A stretch of DNA of 64,000 bases, taken from Scatomorpha merdigallinarum (GTDB taxonomy: Bacteria; Bacillota; Clostridia; Oscillospirales; Oscillospiraceae). The stretch's first letter is position 1. Every line of letters begins with the position of its first letter. The notes under the pieces are model-generated. The model was not told the DNA's origin. It did no database searches and saw only the letters and a program-made list of their open reading frames with translations. The stretch lies in the NCBI GenBank assembly GCA_018710885.1, contig DVJA01000019.1, positions 1-64,000 of the forward strand, written 5' to 3'. Position numbers and translations under genes: made by a program. Below are positions 15,840 through 24,301 of the stretch, in pieces.

Positions 15840-17687
15840 TTAAAACGGCCAGCTCGGGAACCACTTGAGGAACCCGCGCGTATACCACAGCGCGCAGCGC
15901 AGCCCGGTCAGCACCGGATAATAGGCCACGAACAGCGCCGAGCTCACCGCCGTCACAGCGTACATGTTGCGCTCCCACTTGAATATCCCTTGCTCTTTCA
16001 TGTGCAGCCAGACGTTGGCCAGCGCCAGAAGCAGGAACACCTCGCTCGGGAAGTAGTGATATGCGAATGTGAGGCGCGTAATAAGCACCCAGGGCAAAAG
16101 CTGTGCGAGATAGCCTATCACGATGAAGGCCGCGCGTCCGTCGCGGTCCTTGAAAATGAAGATGACGTTCGCTATCAGAGCCAGCAGTCCCGCCCAGCAG
16201 AAGATAGGGTTCATGAACGCTCCGAAGGCGCTCTTGGTCGTGCCGTCGGGGAAGTACTCGAGGTAGTAGAGTATGGGCCGCGCGTCTACAAGCCACTGGT
16301 ACCAGCGTGAAGAGTAGGGGTGCGTGCTCACAAGGTCGGAGTGGTACTCCCACATGTAGACCTGGTTGTCCCAGACTATGTCGAAGTAGTCGCGCGTAAA
16401 ATACATACTGATGCCGCCCTCAAGCCCGCGCGCAGTACCGTAGTGGTAGTAGCTGGCGTAGTATATGACCAGCGGTATGGCGACGAAAAACACGAGGCAA
16501 AACGCGCAGTTGGCAAAGAACCGGCGCGCGAAATGCGGCTTTTTCCCCTGCGTTATCCAGTAGATGAGCCAGATCACTGCAAGACCGGCTCCCGCATAAA
16601 TGCATGTCCACTTGCTCGCGGCGCCCAGGCCGAAGAATATGCCCGAAAGCGCAAGATACCGCCACTTGCCAGAACTCACAAACCTCCACATAAAGAGGTA
16701 CATGAGCAGGATGAAGAACACCGCATAAGTGTCTATCGTGGCTATGCGCGTCTGCACGAAGTGCATGAAGTCGAAAGCAAAGATAATGGTGCCGCAAGCG
16801 CTTATGGCGCTGGAGCGCGTCAGCCGCTTCAATAGCACGTACAGGATGGGCAGCATCAGCACGCCGAAGAGCGTGCCCATGAAACGCCAGCCGAACGGCG
16901 TCATGCCGAAGAGGCGTATGCCGATGCCGATAATCTCCTTGCCCAGCGGCGGGTGGGTTATCTCGTAGGGGTAGATGTTCTCAATGTGCTCGAGCGCGGT
17001 ACGGGCGTGATAAATCTCGTCAAAGTAGCTGGAATTCATGTACGACGGGCGCACGGGTACGGTGTCCTGCTCGTCAAAGAGCGGCGCGCAGCCCACGTCG
17101 TAGTCAAAGCCCGCCGCATCAAGCTGGTTGCCTTCTGCGTCGTATATGGCCAGCTCGCCGAGGCTCAGCTCGTCCGAGGCCACCAGGCGTATATACCGCG
17201 CGGTCGTGTCCTCCACTCCCTCGCTCTCGGGGAAGTAGTCGAGCCACTTGAAGAGGTCGGCGTAAGCCTGCTCCAGAGAGCCCGCGTCGCGCCACACATC
17301 GCCGTCGTCGGAGAATTGCAGCTCGTAGGAACCCGTGTGCAGTCCGGCATAGTAGCGCACTATGCCTATGTCGTACTCGTCGCCCAGGTCTATGAGCGCG
17401 TATTGCCCTCTCTCGGTAAAGCGGCACCAGCTCTGCGGCGCCGTCATATCACCGAGCCCGGTGAAAGCGACCACGGCATAGCACACTGTGATGACAAGGC
17501 ACATGAGCCCGTCGCGGCCCGTGAGGCAGCCCGAGGCCGCGTCAAAGGTGAAACGCGGCCTGATGGTTTTGCCCGTGTCGGGGTTGTAGGGCAGGTGCCC
17601 GTCCGAGAAAACCGGCATCCACTGCCGGGCAATCAGTATCACAAACGCCGCCGCAAGGGCGGGCAGTATATAAGTGAGCCAGGACAT
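15840..17687 (-). CDS. PMT-family glycosyltransferase with an inserted discoidin-like domain
   Basis: 615 residues, polytopic. Two N-terminal helices are followed (about 80-190) by a soluble segment resembling an F5/8 type C fold: YALIDLGDEYDIGIVRYYAG, YELQFSDDGDVWRDAG, RYIRLVASDELSLGELAIYD. Next come PMT hallmarks: MNSSYFDEIYHARTALEHI with the Asp-Glu pair in the first outside loop, then THPPLGKEIIGIGIRLFG. About nine more helices follow. Such enzymes move a sugar from a polyprenyl phosphate carrier to proteins or glycans outside the membrane. The next gene upstream on this strand is another glycosyltransferase of similar topology. Confidence 0.87.
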   Translation of the reverse strand: MSWLTYILPALAAAFVILIARQWMPVFSDGHLPYNPDTGKTIRPRFTFDAASGCLTGRDGLMCLVITVCYAVVAFTGLGDMTAPQSWCRFTERGQYALIDLGDEYDIGIVRYYAGLHTGSYELQFSDDGDVWRDAGSLEQAYADLFKWLDYFPESEGVEDTTARYIRLVASDELSLGELAIYDAEGNQLDAAGFDYDVGCAPLFDEQDTVPVRPSYMNSSYFDEIYHARTALEHIENIYPYEITHPPLGKEIIGIGIRLFGMTPFGWRFMGTLFGVLMLPILYVLLKRLTRSSAISACGTIIFAFDFMHFVQTRIATIDTYAVFFILLMYLFMWRFVSSGKWRYLALSGIFFGLGAASKWTCIYAGAGLAVIWLIYWITQGKKPHFARRFFANCAFCLVFFVAIPLVIYYASYYHYGTARGLEGGISMYFTRDYFDIVWDNQVYMWEYHSDLVSTHPYSSRWYQWLVDARPILYYLEYFPDGTTKSAFGAFMNPIFCWAGLLALIANVIFIFKDRDGRAAFIVIGYLAQLLPWVLITRLTFAYHYFPSEVFLLLALANVWLHMKEQGIFKWERNMYAVTAVSSALFVAYYPVLTGLRCALWYTRGFLKWFPSWPF

Positions 17688-17728
17688 ACTATCTCTCCCG
17701 TTGGCTGTAAGCGAAATTGGACATATTA

Positions 17729-19138
17729 TTATACACTCTCCGCGCGTCTATGTCCAGATGCGCGCAGGCGCTCAAATGCTTTACCGAGCCTTCCAAGCCC
17801 GGCCGCCGCCAGCATCAGCAGGAACGGCCAGACAAAATAGCGGTAACGCGGCTGCACCTCTATCAGCAGGTAGGCGCAGAACATGGCAAACACCGCCCCG
17901 CGCGCTATCGTCTCCTCCCGGCTCTCGCGCAGGCCGAAACAGCCTGCAAGCGCCAGGAGCGCCGCCGCGATGAAGAACACCCTGTCCCAGAAGCGCAGTG
18001 GGTAGATGTACTCGTTCACCACGCCCAGCCAGCTCTCCTCATAGCCGCCCCAGAATAGCTCGGCCTTCTCCCAGAAGAAGCCGAAGAGGTCTTCGCTGCT
18101 CGAAAGCGAGGCGCGTATCGCCTCCATGGCCGCAGCCTGCCGCTGCGCGCCGTCCTCTATATAGAGCAGGTATTCCATATTCGGGTCATAGCGCCCGAGC
18201 GTGGCCGTATCGAGCCCCAGGACCAGTTTCCACTCCGGCACGCTGTTGCCCGTGCCGTTCGGAGCTATGCCGGACAGGGCTATGCCGCCTCGCACGGCGG
18301 CTGTAATGAGCACGAAACCGGCAATCAACAGTGCGAAGCGTACCAGCGCCTTTTTCATCGGCTCGCTCCGCGCCGTAAGCGTGAGCACAAGCGCGGCAAG
18401 AAGCGCGCACCAAAGCATCGCCGCCTCGGAGCGCATCAGGTTTCCAAAGCCGAGCGCCGCTCCGGCCAGCAGCGCCCGCTGCCATCCGGCGCCCAGATAG
18501 AGCCACAGGGCCAGCATAAAAAAGAAGAGCGCAATACACTGGTTGGTGAGCGCCGGCGTGAGCAGTATGGCCCCCGGGCAGAGCGCATAGAGAGCCCCGG
18601 CTGTAAAAGCCGCGCCCCTCGGCGCAAATCGTACGGCCAGGACGAAGACTCCCAGCGCCGTCAATGCGCCCCAGAGCGCGTTGAGCAGTCCGAGCACCGT
18701 TACGCCGCCGCCGAGCGCTATGACAAGCGCCTCGTAGAGCGCAAAGGGTATCTGGTAACCCCAGAAGGTGAAGTACTGCGTGTCAAAGGCCGACATGTCG
18801 CCGTTTGCGAGGGCGAGGGCCGCATCGTACTCAAGCGCGAAGTCGCTTGCAGGCACGCTGTCAGCCTGTAGGACATAGGCCGCCCTCAATGCAAAAGCCA
18901 GCAAAAACACCACAATTCCTAGCGCTTTCTCCCCGCCGCGCCGCATCAGAAAGGCCGCCAGCGGGCAAATGCCGAGAGCCAGCACAACGCCCAGCAGCAC
19001 TATAAGCCAGCCGCGCGTCTCGGGGTCGTCAAGGACATAGGCGCAGCCAGCGCGCAGCATAATTGCGCAGCAGACAGCCGCGGCCGCTGCTAAGGCCGCG
19101 TCCAGACAGGTATTGAGCTTATTTGACGGCTTGCCCAT
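17729..19138 (-). CDS. Polytopic glycosyltransferase, GT39/ArnT-like
   Basis: 469 residues from ATG 19138, which has GAGGTGA upstream; a further in-frame ATG at 19195 has no such site. About eleven hydrophobic segments are seen. The loop after the third helix reads SVPASDFALEYDAALALANGDM, matching the Asp-containing first outside loop of ArnT/PMT-type enzymes, and the GFGNLMRSEAAMLW segment is typical. It probably works with the PMT-family enzyme 42 bp downstream in surface glycosylation. Confidence 0.8.
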   Translation of the reverse strand: MGKPSNKLNTCLDAALAAAAAVCCAIMLRAGCAYVLDDPETRGWLIVLLGVVLALGICPLAAFLMRRGGEKALGIVVFLLAFALRAAYVLQADSVPASDFALEYDAALALANGDMSAFDTQYFTFWGYQIPFALYEALVIALGGGVTVLGLLNALWGALTALGVFVLAVRFAPRGAAFTAGALYALCPGAILLTPALTNQCIALFFFMLALWLYLGAGWQRALLAGAALGFGNLMRSEAAMLWCALLAALVLTLTARSEPMKKALVRFALLIAGFVLITAAVRGGIALSGIAPNGTGNSVPEWKLVLGLDTATLGRYDPNMEYLLYIEDGAQRQAAAMEAIRASLSSSEDLFGFFWEKAELFWGGYEESWLGVVNEYIYPLRFWDRVFFIAAALLALAGCFGLRESREETIARGAVFAMFCAYLLIEVQPRYRYFVWPFLLMLAAAGLGRLGKAFERLRASGHRRAESV

Positions 19139-19201
19139 GCCCTCACCTCTTTGGTTTTCCCCATTATATCTCCCGCGCCGCTTTGAGGCAAGCAAAATAG
19201 C

Positions 19202-19380
19202 TGTACGGCGGGCCGTACAAGCTTGACATAACGCTTTAGAGTGGTGTAAAATGACATGATAATATTTCTGGGGCTGTGGGGAAGCCCCTTTGATATTAAA
19301 CTTTTCGGGGCCGCATCTCGCCGCGCGGCGAGCGCCCCTTATTGTTCTATCACAGAGAAAAGGAGGAACCTACTGAAACT
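19202..19380 (+). promoter_or_regulatory. rny promoter, upstream palindrome and structured leader
   Basis: Promoter: TTGACA (19223-19228), 18-bp spacer, TAAAAT (19247-19252). Just upstream is the perfect dyad TGTACGGC-GG-GCCGTACA (19202-19219). The 5' leader of about 120 nt can fold twice: GGGGCT/AGCCCC (19270-19275 with 19283-19288), and a strong compound stem at 19307-19338 (GGGGC outer, CTCGCC-GCGC-GGCGAG inner). No T tract follows, so these are not clear terminators. Confidence 0.65.
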
Positions 19381-20931
19381 ATGACTTTATGGGAAATACT
19401 TGGCGCCGTGGTCGCCGTGATCGTGGTGCTGGTCATAGGTTTCCTGTTGGGCATTGTGTACCGCAAGAAGGTCGCCGAGCGCGAGATATCCAGCGCTGAG
19501 GAAGAGGCCAAGCGTATAATCAACGAGTCCATCAAGGCCGCCGAGAGCAAGAAGCGCGAGGCGCTTGTTGAGGCGCGCGAAGAGATACACAAAAACCGTA
19601 CAGAGTACGAGCGTGAGGTCAAAGAGCGCCGCAACGAGCTGAGCAAGCAGGAGCGCCGCCTTCAGCAAAAAGAGGAAAACCTCGACCGCAAGACAGACTC
19701 ACTTGAGAAGAAGACCGAGACTCTCAACCAGAAACTCAGCCAGGCCGAGTCCATGCAGGAAGAGATCAAGCTCATCAAAAAGAGCCAGCTCGAAATGCTC
19801 GAGAAGATCTCCGGCTACACCGTCGATGAAGCCAAGCAGTACCTCATCTCCAACATCGAGACCGAGGTTACACATGAAATGGCGGCAAAGGTGCGCGAAG
19901 TTGAGGCCAAGTACAAGGACGAAGCCGATGAACGCGCCCGTGAGATAATCGCCACCGCCATTCAGCGCTGCGCGGCTGACCATGCCAGCGAAATAACCGT
20001 TTCCGTCGTACCCCTCCCCAACGACGAAATGAAGGGACGCATTATAGGACGAGAGGGACGCAACATTCGTTCCATCGAAACTCTCACCGGCTGCGACCTA
20101 ATCATAGACGACACCCCCGAGACCATCACTGTCTCGAGCTTTGACCCCGTCAGGCGTGAGATCGCGCGCATAGCGCTCGAAAAGCTCATCCAGGACGGAC
20201 GTATCCACCCCGCCCGTATCGAAGAGATGGTCGCCAAAGCCCAGCGCGAGGTCAACGCCACTATCAAAGCCGAGGGCGAGCGCGCCGCTTTCGAGACCAA
20301 CATCCACGGCCTACATCCGGAGATCATCCGTCTGCTCGGCCGCATGAAGTACCGCACGAGCTACGGCCAGAACGTGCTCAACCACTCCATCGAGGTCGCG
20401 CACATCGCCGGACTGCTCGCCGCCGAACTCGGCGTGGACGTCCAGACCGCCAAGCGCGCGGGCCTGCTCCACGACTTGGGCAAGAGCATCGACCACGAGG
20501 TCGAAGGCAGCCACGTCACCATCGGCATGGACATCGCCCGCAAGTACAAGGAGTCGCCCGAAGTCATCCATGCCATCGAAGCCCACCACGGCGACGTGGA
20601 GCCTCAGACCGTCACCGCCTGTCTCGTACAGGCCGCCGACGCCATCTCCGCTTCCCGTCCCGGTGCGCGCCGCGAGAACATCGAGAACTACGTCAAGCGC
20701 CTCGAAAAGCTCGAAGAGGTCACGCGCAGCTTCCCCGGTATCGAGAGCTGCTACGCCATCCAGGCCGGCCGCGAGATCCGCGTCATGGTCAAGCCGGACG
20801 AGGTCAGTGAGGATCAGATGGTCCTGCTCGCCCGCGACATCGCCAAGAAGATCGAGAGTGAGCTCACCTATCCCGGCCAGATCAAGGTCCACGTCCTGCG
20901 TGAGACCAAGGCCGTCGAGTACGCAAAATAA
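19381..20931 (+). CDS. rny: Ribonuclease Y
   Basis: 516 residues from ATG 19381; AAGGAGGAAC lies about 14 bases upstream, slightly far. An N-terminal membrane helix (TLWEILGAVVAVIVVLVIGF) is followed by a long charged coiled coil (about 30-190), a KH domain (KGRIIGREGRNIRSIE), and an HD domain (GLLHDLGKSIDHE, then EAHHGDVEP). RNase Y starts mRNA decay in Gram-positives as a membrane-bound endonuclease. Length is standard. Confidence 0.97.
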   Translation: MTLWEILGAVVAVIVVLVIGFLLGIVYRKKVAEREISSAEEEAKRIINESIKAAESKKREALVEAREEIHKNRTEYEREVKERRNELSKQERRLQQKEENLDRKTDSLEKKTETLNQKLSQAESMQEEIKLIKKSQLEMLEKISGYTVDEAKQYLISNIETEVTHEMAAKVREVEAKYKDEADERAREIIATAIQRCAADHASEITVSVVPLPNDEMKGRIIGREGRNIRSIETLTGCDLIIDDTPETITVSSFDPVRREIARIALEKLIQDGRIHPARIEEMVAKAQREVNATIKAEGERAAFETNIHGLHPEIIRLLGRMKYRTSYGQNVLNHSIEVAHIAGLLAAELGVDVQTAKRAGLLHDLGKSIDHEVEGSHVTIGMDIARKYKESPEVIHAIEAHHGDVEPQTVTACLVQAADAISASRPGARRENIENYVKRLEKLEEVTRSFPGIESCYAIQAGREIRVMVKPDEVSEDQMVLLARDIAKKIESELTYPGQIKVHVLRETKAVEYAK

Positions 20932-20940
20932 AAACGCGCC

Positions 20941-20976
20941 AAAAGCCAGGCCGGACCTCACCGGCTTGGCTTTTTT
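20941..20976 (+). terminator. Terminator after rny
   Basis: AAAAGCCAGGCCGG (20941-20954) pairs with CCGGCTTGGCTTTT (20961-20974) with one G-T pair, followed by T residues. It lies in the short rny/GIY-YIG gap, whose AGGAGG starts at 20977, so some read-through into the next gene is possible. Confidence 0.85.
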
Positions 20977-20987
20977 AGGAGGATACA

Positions 20988-21332
20988 ATGGATAAAGCCA
21001 AACGCAAAGAGCTGATGGAGGCCTATAAAAACCGGCGCTCGGATATGGGAGTTGTCGCTATCCGCTGCCTTGACACCGGAGACACCTTTTTCGGCGCATC
21101 CAAAGATACTAAGGCCGACATAAACAGCAACCGCTTCAAACTCGAATCCGGCAGCCACCGCAACACCGCCCTGCGCAAGCTCTGGGAGCAGTACGGAGCC
21201 GAGAGCTTTCAGTTCTATGTCAGCGACACCCTGGAATACGACGACGAGACCGAGGACTACAGCGATAAACTCGAAGAGCTCCTAGTACGCCGCCTGGAGG
21301 CAACGCCAGGCTCTGCCCGCATATGGAAATAA
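20988..21332 (+). CDS. GIY-YIG nuclease-family protein
   Basis: 114 residues with AGGAGG upstream. The family core is diverged: MGVVAIRCLDTGDTFFGAS replaces the textbook GIY-YIG strand pair. SGSHRNTALRKLWEQYGAESFQF retains the Arg/helix region, and a glutamate-bearing EELLVRRLEATPG tail follows. This matches the small GIY-YIG proteins often found alone in Firmicutes chromosomes. Whether it cuts DNA is unknown. Confidence 0.8.
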   Translation: MDKAKRKELMEAYKNRRSDMGVVAIRCLDTGDTFFGASKDTKADINSNRFKLESGSHRNTALRKLWEQYGAESFQFYVSDTLEYDDETEDYSDKLEELLVRRLEATPGSARIWK

Positions 21333-21360
21333 GAAAAAGCCCCGCAAGGGGCTTTTTCTT
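21331..21360. terminator. Bidirectional terminator between GIY-YIG and IclR genes
   Basis: AAGAAAAAGCCCC, loop GCAA, GGGGCTTTTTCTT: perfect 13-bp stem, overlapping both stop codons. Confidence 0.9.
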
Positions 21361-22111
21361 ATGGCTCTATAAGCAGCTCCTTAATATGCTCTATGGTCTC
21401 AGGAGCCAGTATTCTATCTGTATTCTCCGTCTCTGTGATGATGGACATGGCGCCCTTTATCTCACCCGAAACCCTCAGCGGAAAAGAGATCGTCAATGCG
21501 CCGCGCATCCACTCACCTTCGCTCACCGAATACCCTCTTTTGCGTATCAGAGCCAGATTGGCCCTTATGCTCTCCTCCGTTGTCAGCGTGGTTTTTGTGA
21601 ATCGTATAAGGTTCGTATGTCTGAAATACTCACACAGTTCCTCCTCTGAAAGCGTGGAAAGCAGCAGCTTGCCCGGCGCCGAGCAGTAGTGATAACGTGT
21701 CCGGGCGAAGAACGCTCCGTTTACCGCCATGTCTTGCATCTGTAAATCCTTGTGCAGCGTTATGGTTTCCATGCCGTAGAAGGCCATAATATGCGCCGTT
21801 GTGTTGAATTCATAGGCAAGAGTGTGCATGATGTCCAGATACCGCACAGTCAGCGGGTGATTGGCCACCAGCATGGAGTTGAGGCCGAGGAGCTTGTCCG
21901 TCAGACGAAAGCGGCCTGTCATTAAGTCTTTTTCAGCATAACCCAGCTTTTGCAGCGTGAGCAGATATCTGTCCGCACTGGATATATGTACGTCCAAAGC
22001 TTTAGCTATATCTGCCACAGATAATCGCCCATTCGACTCTGCCAGCAGTTCAACCACGCGCAGGGTTTTTTCCGCAGAGGATATGTTTCCGGCTCCGTCC
22101 CTGTATTCCAC
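21359..22111 (-). CDS. IclR-family transcriptional regulator
   Basis: 250 residues, GTG start at 22111 with a GAGAGG-rich leader. N-terminal winged HTH: SSAEKTLRVVELLAESNGRL and VADIAKALDVHISSADRYLL. The C-terminal IclR effector domain shows YHYCSAPGKLLLSTLS and RKRGYSVSEGEWMRGALTIS. It is divergent from a metallo-beta-lactamase-fold hydrolase gene, its likely target. Two dyads occur in the gap. Confidence 0.93.
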   Translation of the reverse strand: MEYRDGAGNISSAEKTLRVVELLAESNGRLSVADIAKALDVHISSADRYLLTLQKLGYAEKDLMTGRFRLTDKLLGLNSMLVANHPLTVRYLDIMHTLAYEFNTTAHIMAFYGMETITLHKDLQMQDMAVNGAFFARTRYHYCSAPGKLLLSTLSEEELCEYFRHTNLIRFTKTTLTTEESIRANLALIRKRGYSVSEGEWMRGALTISFPLRVSGEIKGAMSIITETENTDRILAPETIEHIKELLIEP

Positions 22112-22183
22112 AACCTCTCTCCTCTCCCAAATGCCCTTTGAGACTTCACATATAAAGTCCGTATTTTATATTATACTTCTATA

Positions 22184-22303
22184 ATTGCGTATTATGCAAT
22201 ATCTTTCGCGTTATACAAAATTGTCTTTGAAGTTTTTTGTGCTCTATTTACAAATTTCTCTTGGTGATGTATTCTGTTTTTGGCAATGCTCTATGATTGC
22301 CAA
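22184..22303. promoter_or_regulatory. Two candidate IclR operators
   Basis: ATTGC (22184-22188) faces GCAAT (22196-22200), and a longer perfect dyad TTGGCAAT (22280-22287) faces ATTGCCAA (22296-22303) with an 8-nt centre. The second lies just upstream of the hydrolase ribosome-binding site, where a bound repressor would block elongation. Assignment to the divergent IclR is inferred. Confidence 0.5.
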
Positions 22304-22326
22304 TTCACCAGAAGGAGAAGAGAAAA

Positions 22327-23154
22327 ATGAATCTGCCGCAATACAAGAACCCTCCCTGGCTCCTTGAGCGTATGCCCAATTCAGATTGGTTCACGCACGC
22401 GCAAATCTTTGATGACCTGCTAATCGTGGCAAACTGTTCTACCGCCGCCTTTGTGCTCAAGACAACGGACGGGCTCATCCTCATAGATGCCATCTACCCC
22501 AAAGAGGACATGTACAACGCGATAGTCAGCGCTATAGAGGACACAGGCTGGAATCCTGCCGACATCAAGAAGTTCGTAATAACCCACGGGCACTTTGACC
22601 ACTGCGGATGTGGCCGGTGGATAGTGGAAAAGTACCATCCCGAGACGTATTTGTCGAAAATTGACGACGACTTTTGGCGTGACGAACCCTTCTTCCCGGA
22701 TCGTCCGGACACGTGGAAGGACTTTGACATCGACCATTACGTCGGCGACGGCAATACCATAACGCTTGGAGACACCACCATACAGGTGCTGTTCACTCCA
22801 GGACACACTCCGGGCGGTCTGAGTTATATATTCCCAGTGCACGACAACGGCGTGCGGCATATGGCCGGCATGTGGGGCGGCACAAATCCCCCGGCGAGCA
22901 TAAAAGGCATCGTGCAATACTTCTATTCGCTGGACCACTTTATAGAGGAGTGCAGAAAAAGCCACTGTGATGTGACCATAAACAACCACCCTACCCTGGA
23001 CGGTTACGACAAAATTGAGTACTCCAAGCACCGCTGCAAACACATGCCAAATGTGTACGTAATAGGTGAGGACAACTTCCTGACCTTCTGTAACGTCTAC
23101 CGTCATCTCTGCTATGACCGTATGATGGAGCTGAGCGCGAAATTCGATAGTTGA
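22327..23154 (+). CDS. Metallo-beta-lactamase-fold hydrolase
   Basis: 275 residues from ATG 22327 (AGAAGGAGAAG upstream). Metal site: THGHFDH (H87, H89, D91, H92), then a later TPGHTPGGLSYIF histidine and a HDNG/NNHP region. The fold hydrolyses esters, lactones, thioesters or lactams with one or two metals. No signal peptide is seen, so it should be cytoplasmic. Substrate unknown. Divergent IclR suggests induction by its substrate. Confidence 0.88.
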   Translation: MNLPQYKNPPWLLERMPNSDWFTHAQIFDDLLIVANCSTAAFVLKTTDGLILIDAIYPKEDMYNAIVSAIEDTGWNPADIKKFVITHGHFDHCGCGRWIVEKYHPETYLSKIDDDFWRDEPFFPDRPDTWKDFDIDHYVGDGNTITLGDTTIQVLFTPGHTPGGLSYIFPVHDNGVRHMAGMWGGTNPPASIKGIVQYFYSLDHFIEECRKSHCDVTINNHPTLDGYDKIEYSKHRCKHMPNVYVIGEDNFLTFCNVYRHLCYDRMMELSAKFDS

Positions 23155-23217
23155 GGGCCTTGCGCTCATGCTCCCGCTGCCCACGCCTGGCAGAAGATCC
23201 TTACCATATACAAATAC

Positions 23218-23246
23218 AGGGGGACCTCAAAGGGTCCCCCTTTTTA
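23218..23246 (+). terminator. Terminator after the hydrolase gene
   Basis: GGGGGACC (23219-23226) pairs with GGTCCCCC (23233-23240), followed by T5. Confidence 0.88.
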
Positions 23247-23262
23247 ACACATTTCTCCGTCC

Positions 23263-23299
23263 TGGCCTCCACGAATGGCACCGTGGAGGCCATTTTTTA
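23263..23299. terminator. Second terminator-like stem between convergent genes
   Basis: TGGCCTCCACG (23263-23273) pairs with CGTGGAGGCCA (23282-23292), followed on the plus strand by TTTTTT. It abuts the LysR stop codon. Confidence 0.8.
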
Positions 23300-24148
23300 A
23301 TGTGTGTAGGCGGCAATAAGTTTCAGGGCCGCAGTCAGGTGCTTTTTTTCTGTTGAGCGATAGGCCACTAAATAATCCACACTGGTGCCGGGATCTGTTA
23401 TCGGTATGGCAATGCGCCCTTCGGTCGCGCCGTAGCGCCACTGTACGCGGTCAGTAGTAAAGGCCGGCAGGCTGCTCGCGCGCAGCAGCTCGCCGAAGGC
23501 ATAGTCCTCCTGCTGTACAAGGAAGTGCGTGTCCGGCAGGCTCTCAAGTGTCTTTGTCCAGAACCCCAGGTTGGGCCGGAGCAGCATGGTTTCACCGTTC
23601 AGGTCCGCAAGGTGCAGTTCTCTTTCGCCCGCAAGCGGATGGTTCATGGGCAGCAAGAAGCACAGTTTTTCACCGCCAAACGGAATAACCTCCACGCCGT
23701 TCAGCTCCGGAGGGCTAGTCAATATCACAAGTGAATACGTACCGTCCTGCACTCCTGATATCAGCGCTTCAGGCTCTGCCATCTCCGACGATATCGTCAT
23801 CCCCGGGTAGGCGCTGCCAAGAGTCGCAACCAGCTCCCACAGCGGCTCCGGCGCGCAGGAACCCACGCTGAGCGTGTGGCGCGAACGGTCAAGCTGCCTT
23901 ACACGCGCGACCAGCGAGTCCGCTTCACCCAGCAGCTTTTCGGCCAGTTCTGCGGCCAATATGCCGTTTTCATTGAGTTCCATGCGGTTTTTGCTGCGTG
24001 TGAAGAGCTCAACTCCTATCTCGTCTTCAAGCTTACGCATACTGCGGCTGAGCGCGGGCTGGGATATGAGCAGCTTTTCCGAGGCCGCCACCAGTGTCCC
24101 TTCGTTCCTGAACGTGACCAGCTTTTCCAAATCATATAGCTCCAGCAT
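23297..24148 (-). CDS. LysR-family transcriptional regulator
   Basis: 283 residues, AAGGAGG before the ATG. The N-terminal HTH reads TFRNEGTLVAASEKLLISQPALSRSMRKLEDEIGVELFTR; the rest is a co-inducer-binding domain ending in a short tail. It is divergent from an operon of EFR1 and two aldo/keto reductases. A promoter motif in the gap (24203-24250) recurs upstream of two other operons in this window, so this protein may control all three. Confidence 0.92.
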   Translation of the reverse strand: MLELYDLEKLVTFRNEGTLVAASEKLLISQPALSRSMRKLEDEIGVELFTRSKNRMELNENGILAAELAEKLLGEADSLVARVRQLDRSRHTLSVGSCAPEPLWELVATLGSAYPGMTISSEMAEPEALISGVQDGTYSLVILTSPPELNGVEVIPFGGEKLCFLLPMNHPLAGERELHLADLNGETMLLRPNLGFWTKTLESLPDTHFLVQQEDYAFGELLRASSLPAFTTDRVQWRYGATEGRIAIPITDPGTSVDYLVAYRSTEKKHLTAALKLIAAYTH

Positions 24149-24202
24149 ATGCGCGCCTCCTTTTTTAATATTATACTACTTCCCACATTCTGGCGCAAGC
24201 GC

Positions 24203-24250
24203 AAGTATAACTTAGACGCATACCAAATTACCAAAACGGCATTGTACATT
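24203..24250 (+). promoter_or_regulatory. Shared promoter motif, copy C (EFR1-AKR operon)
   Basis: Core CGGCATTGTACATT at 24237-24250, ending 51 bases before the EFR1 start codon. Upstream lie AAATTACCAAAA and TATAACTTAGACGCATACC. It aligns without gaps to copies at 35183-35225 and 36671-36718. The -35 region is poor, as expected for an activator-dependent promoter. Confidence 0.65.
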
Positions 24251-24301
24251 TGCTTCATAAGGAGCTATGATTCAGTCAGAAAGCCGAGAGGACGATACGA
24301 A

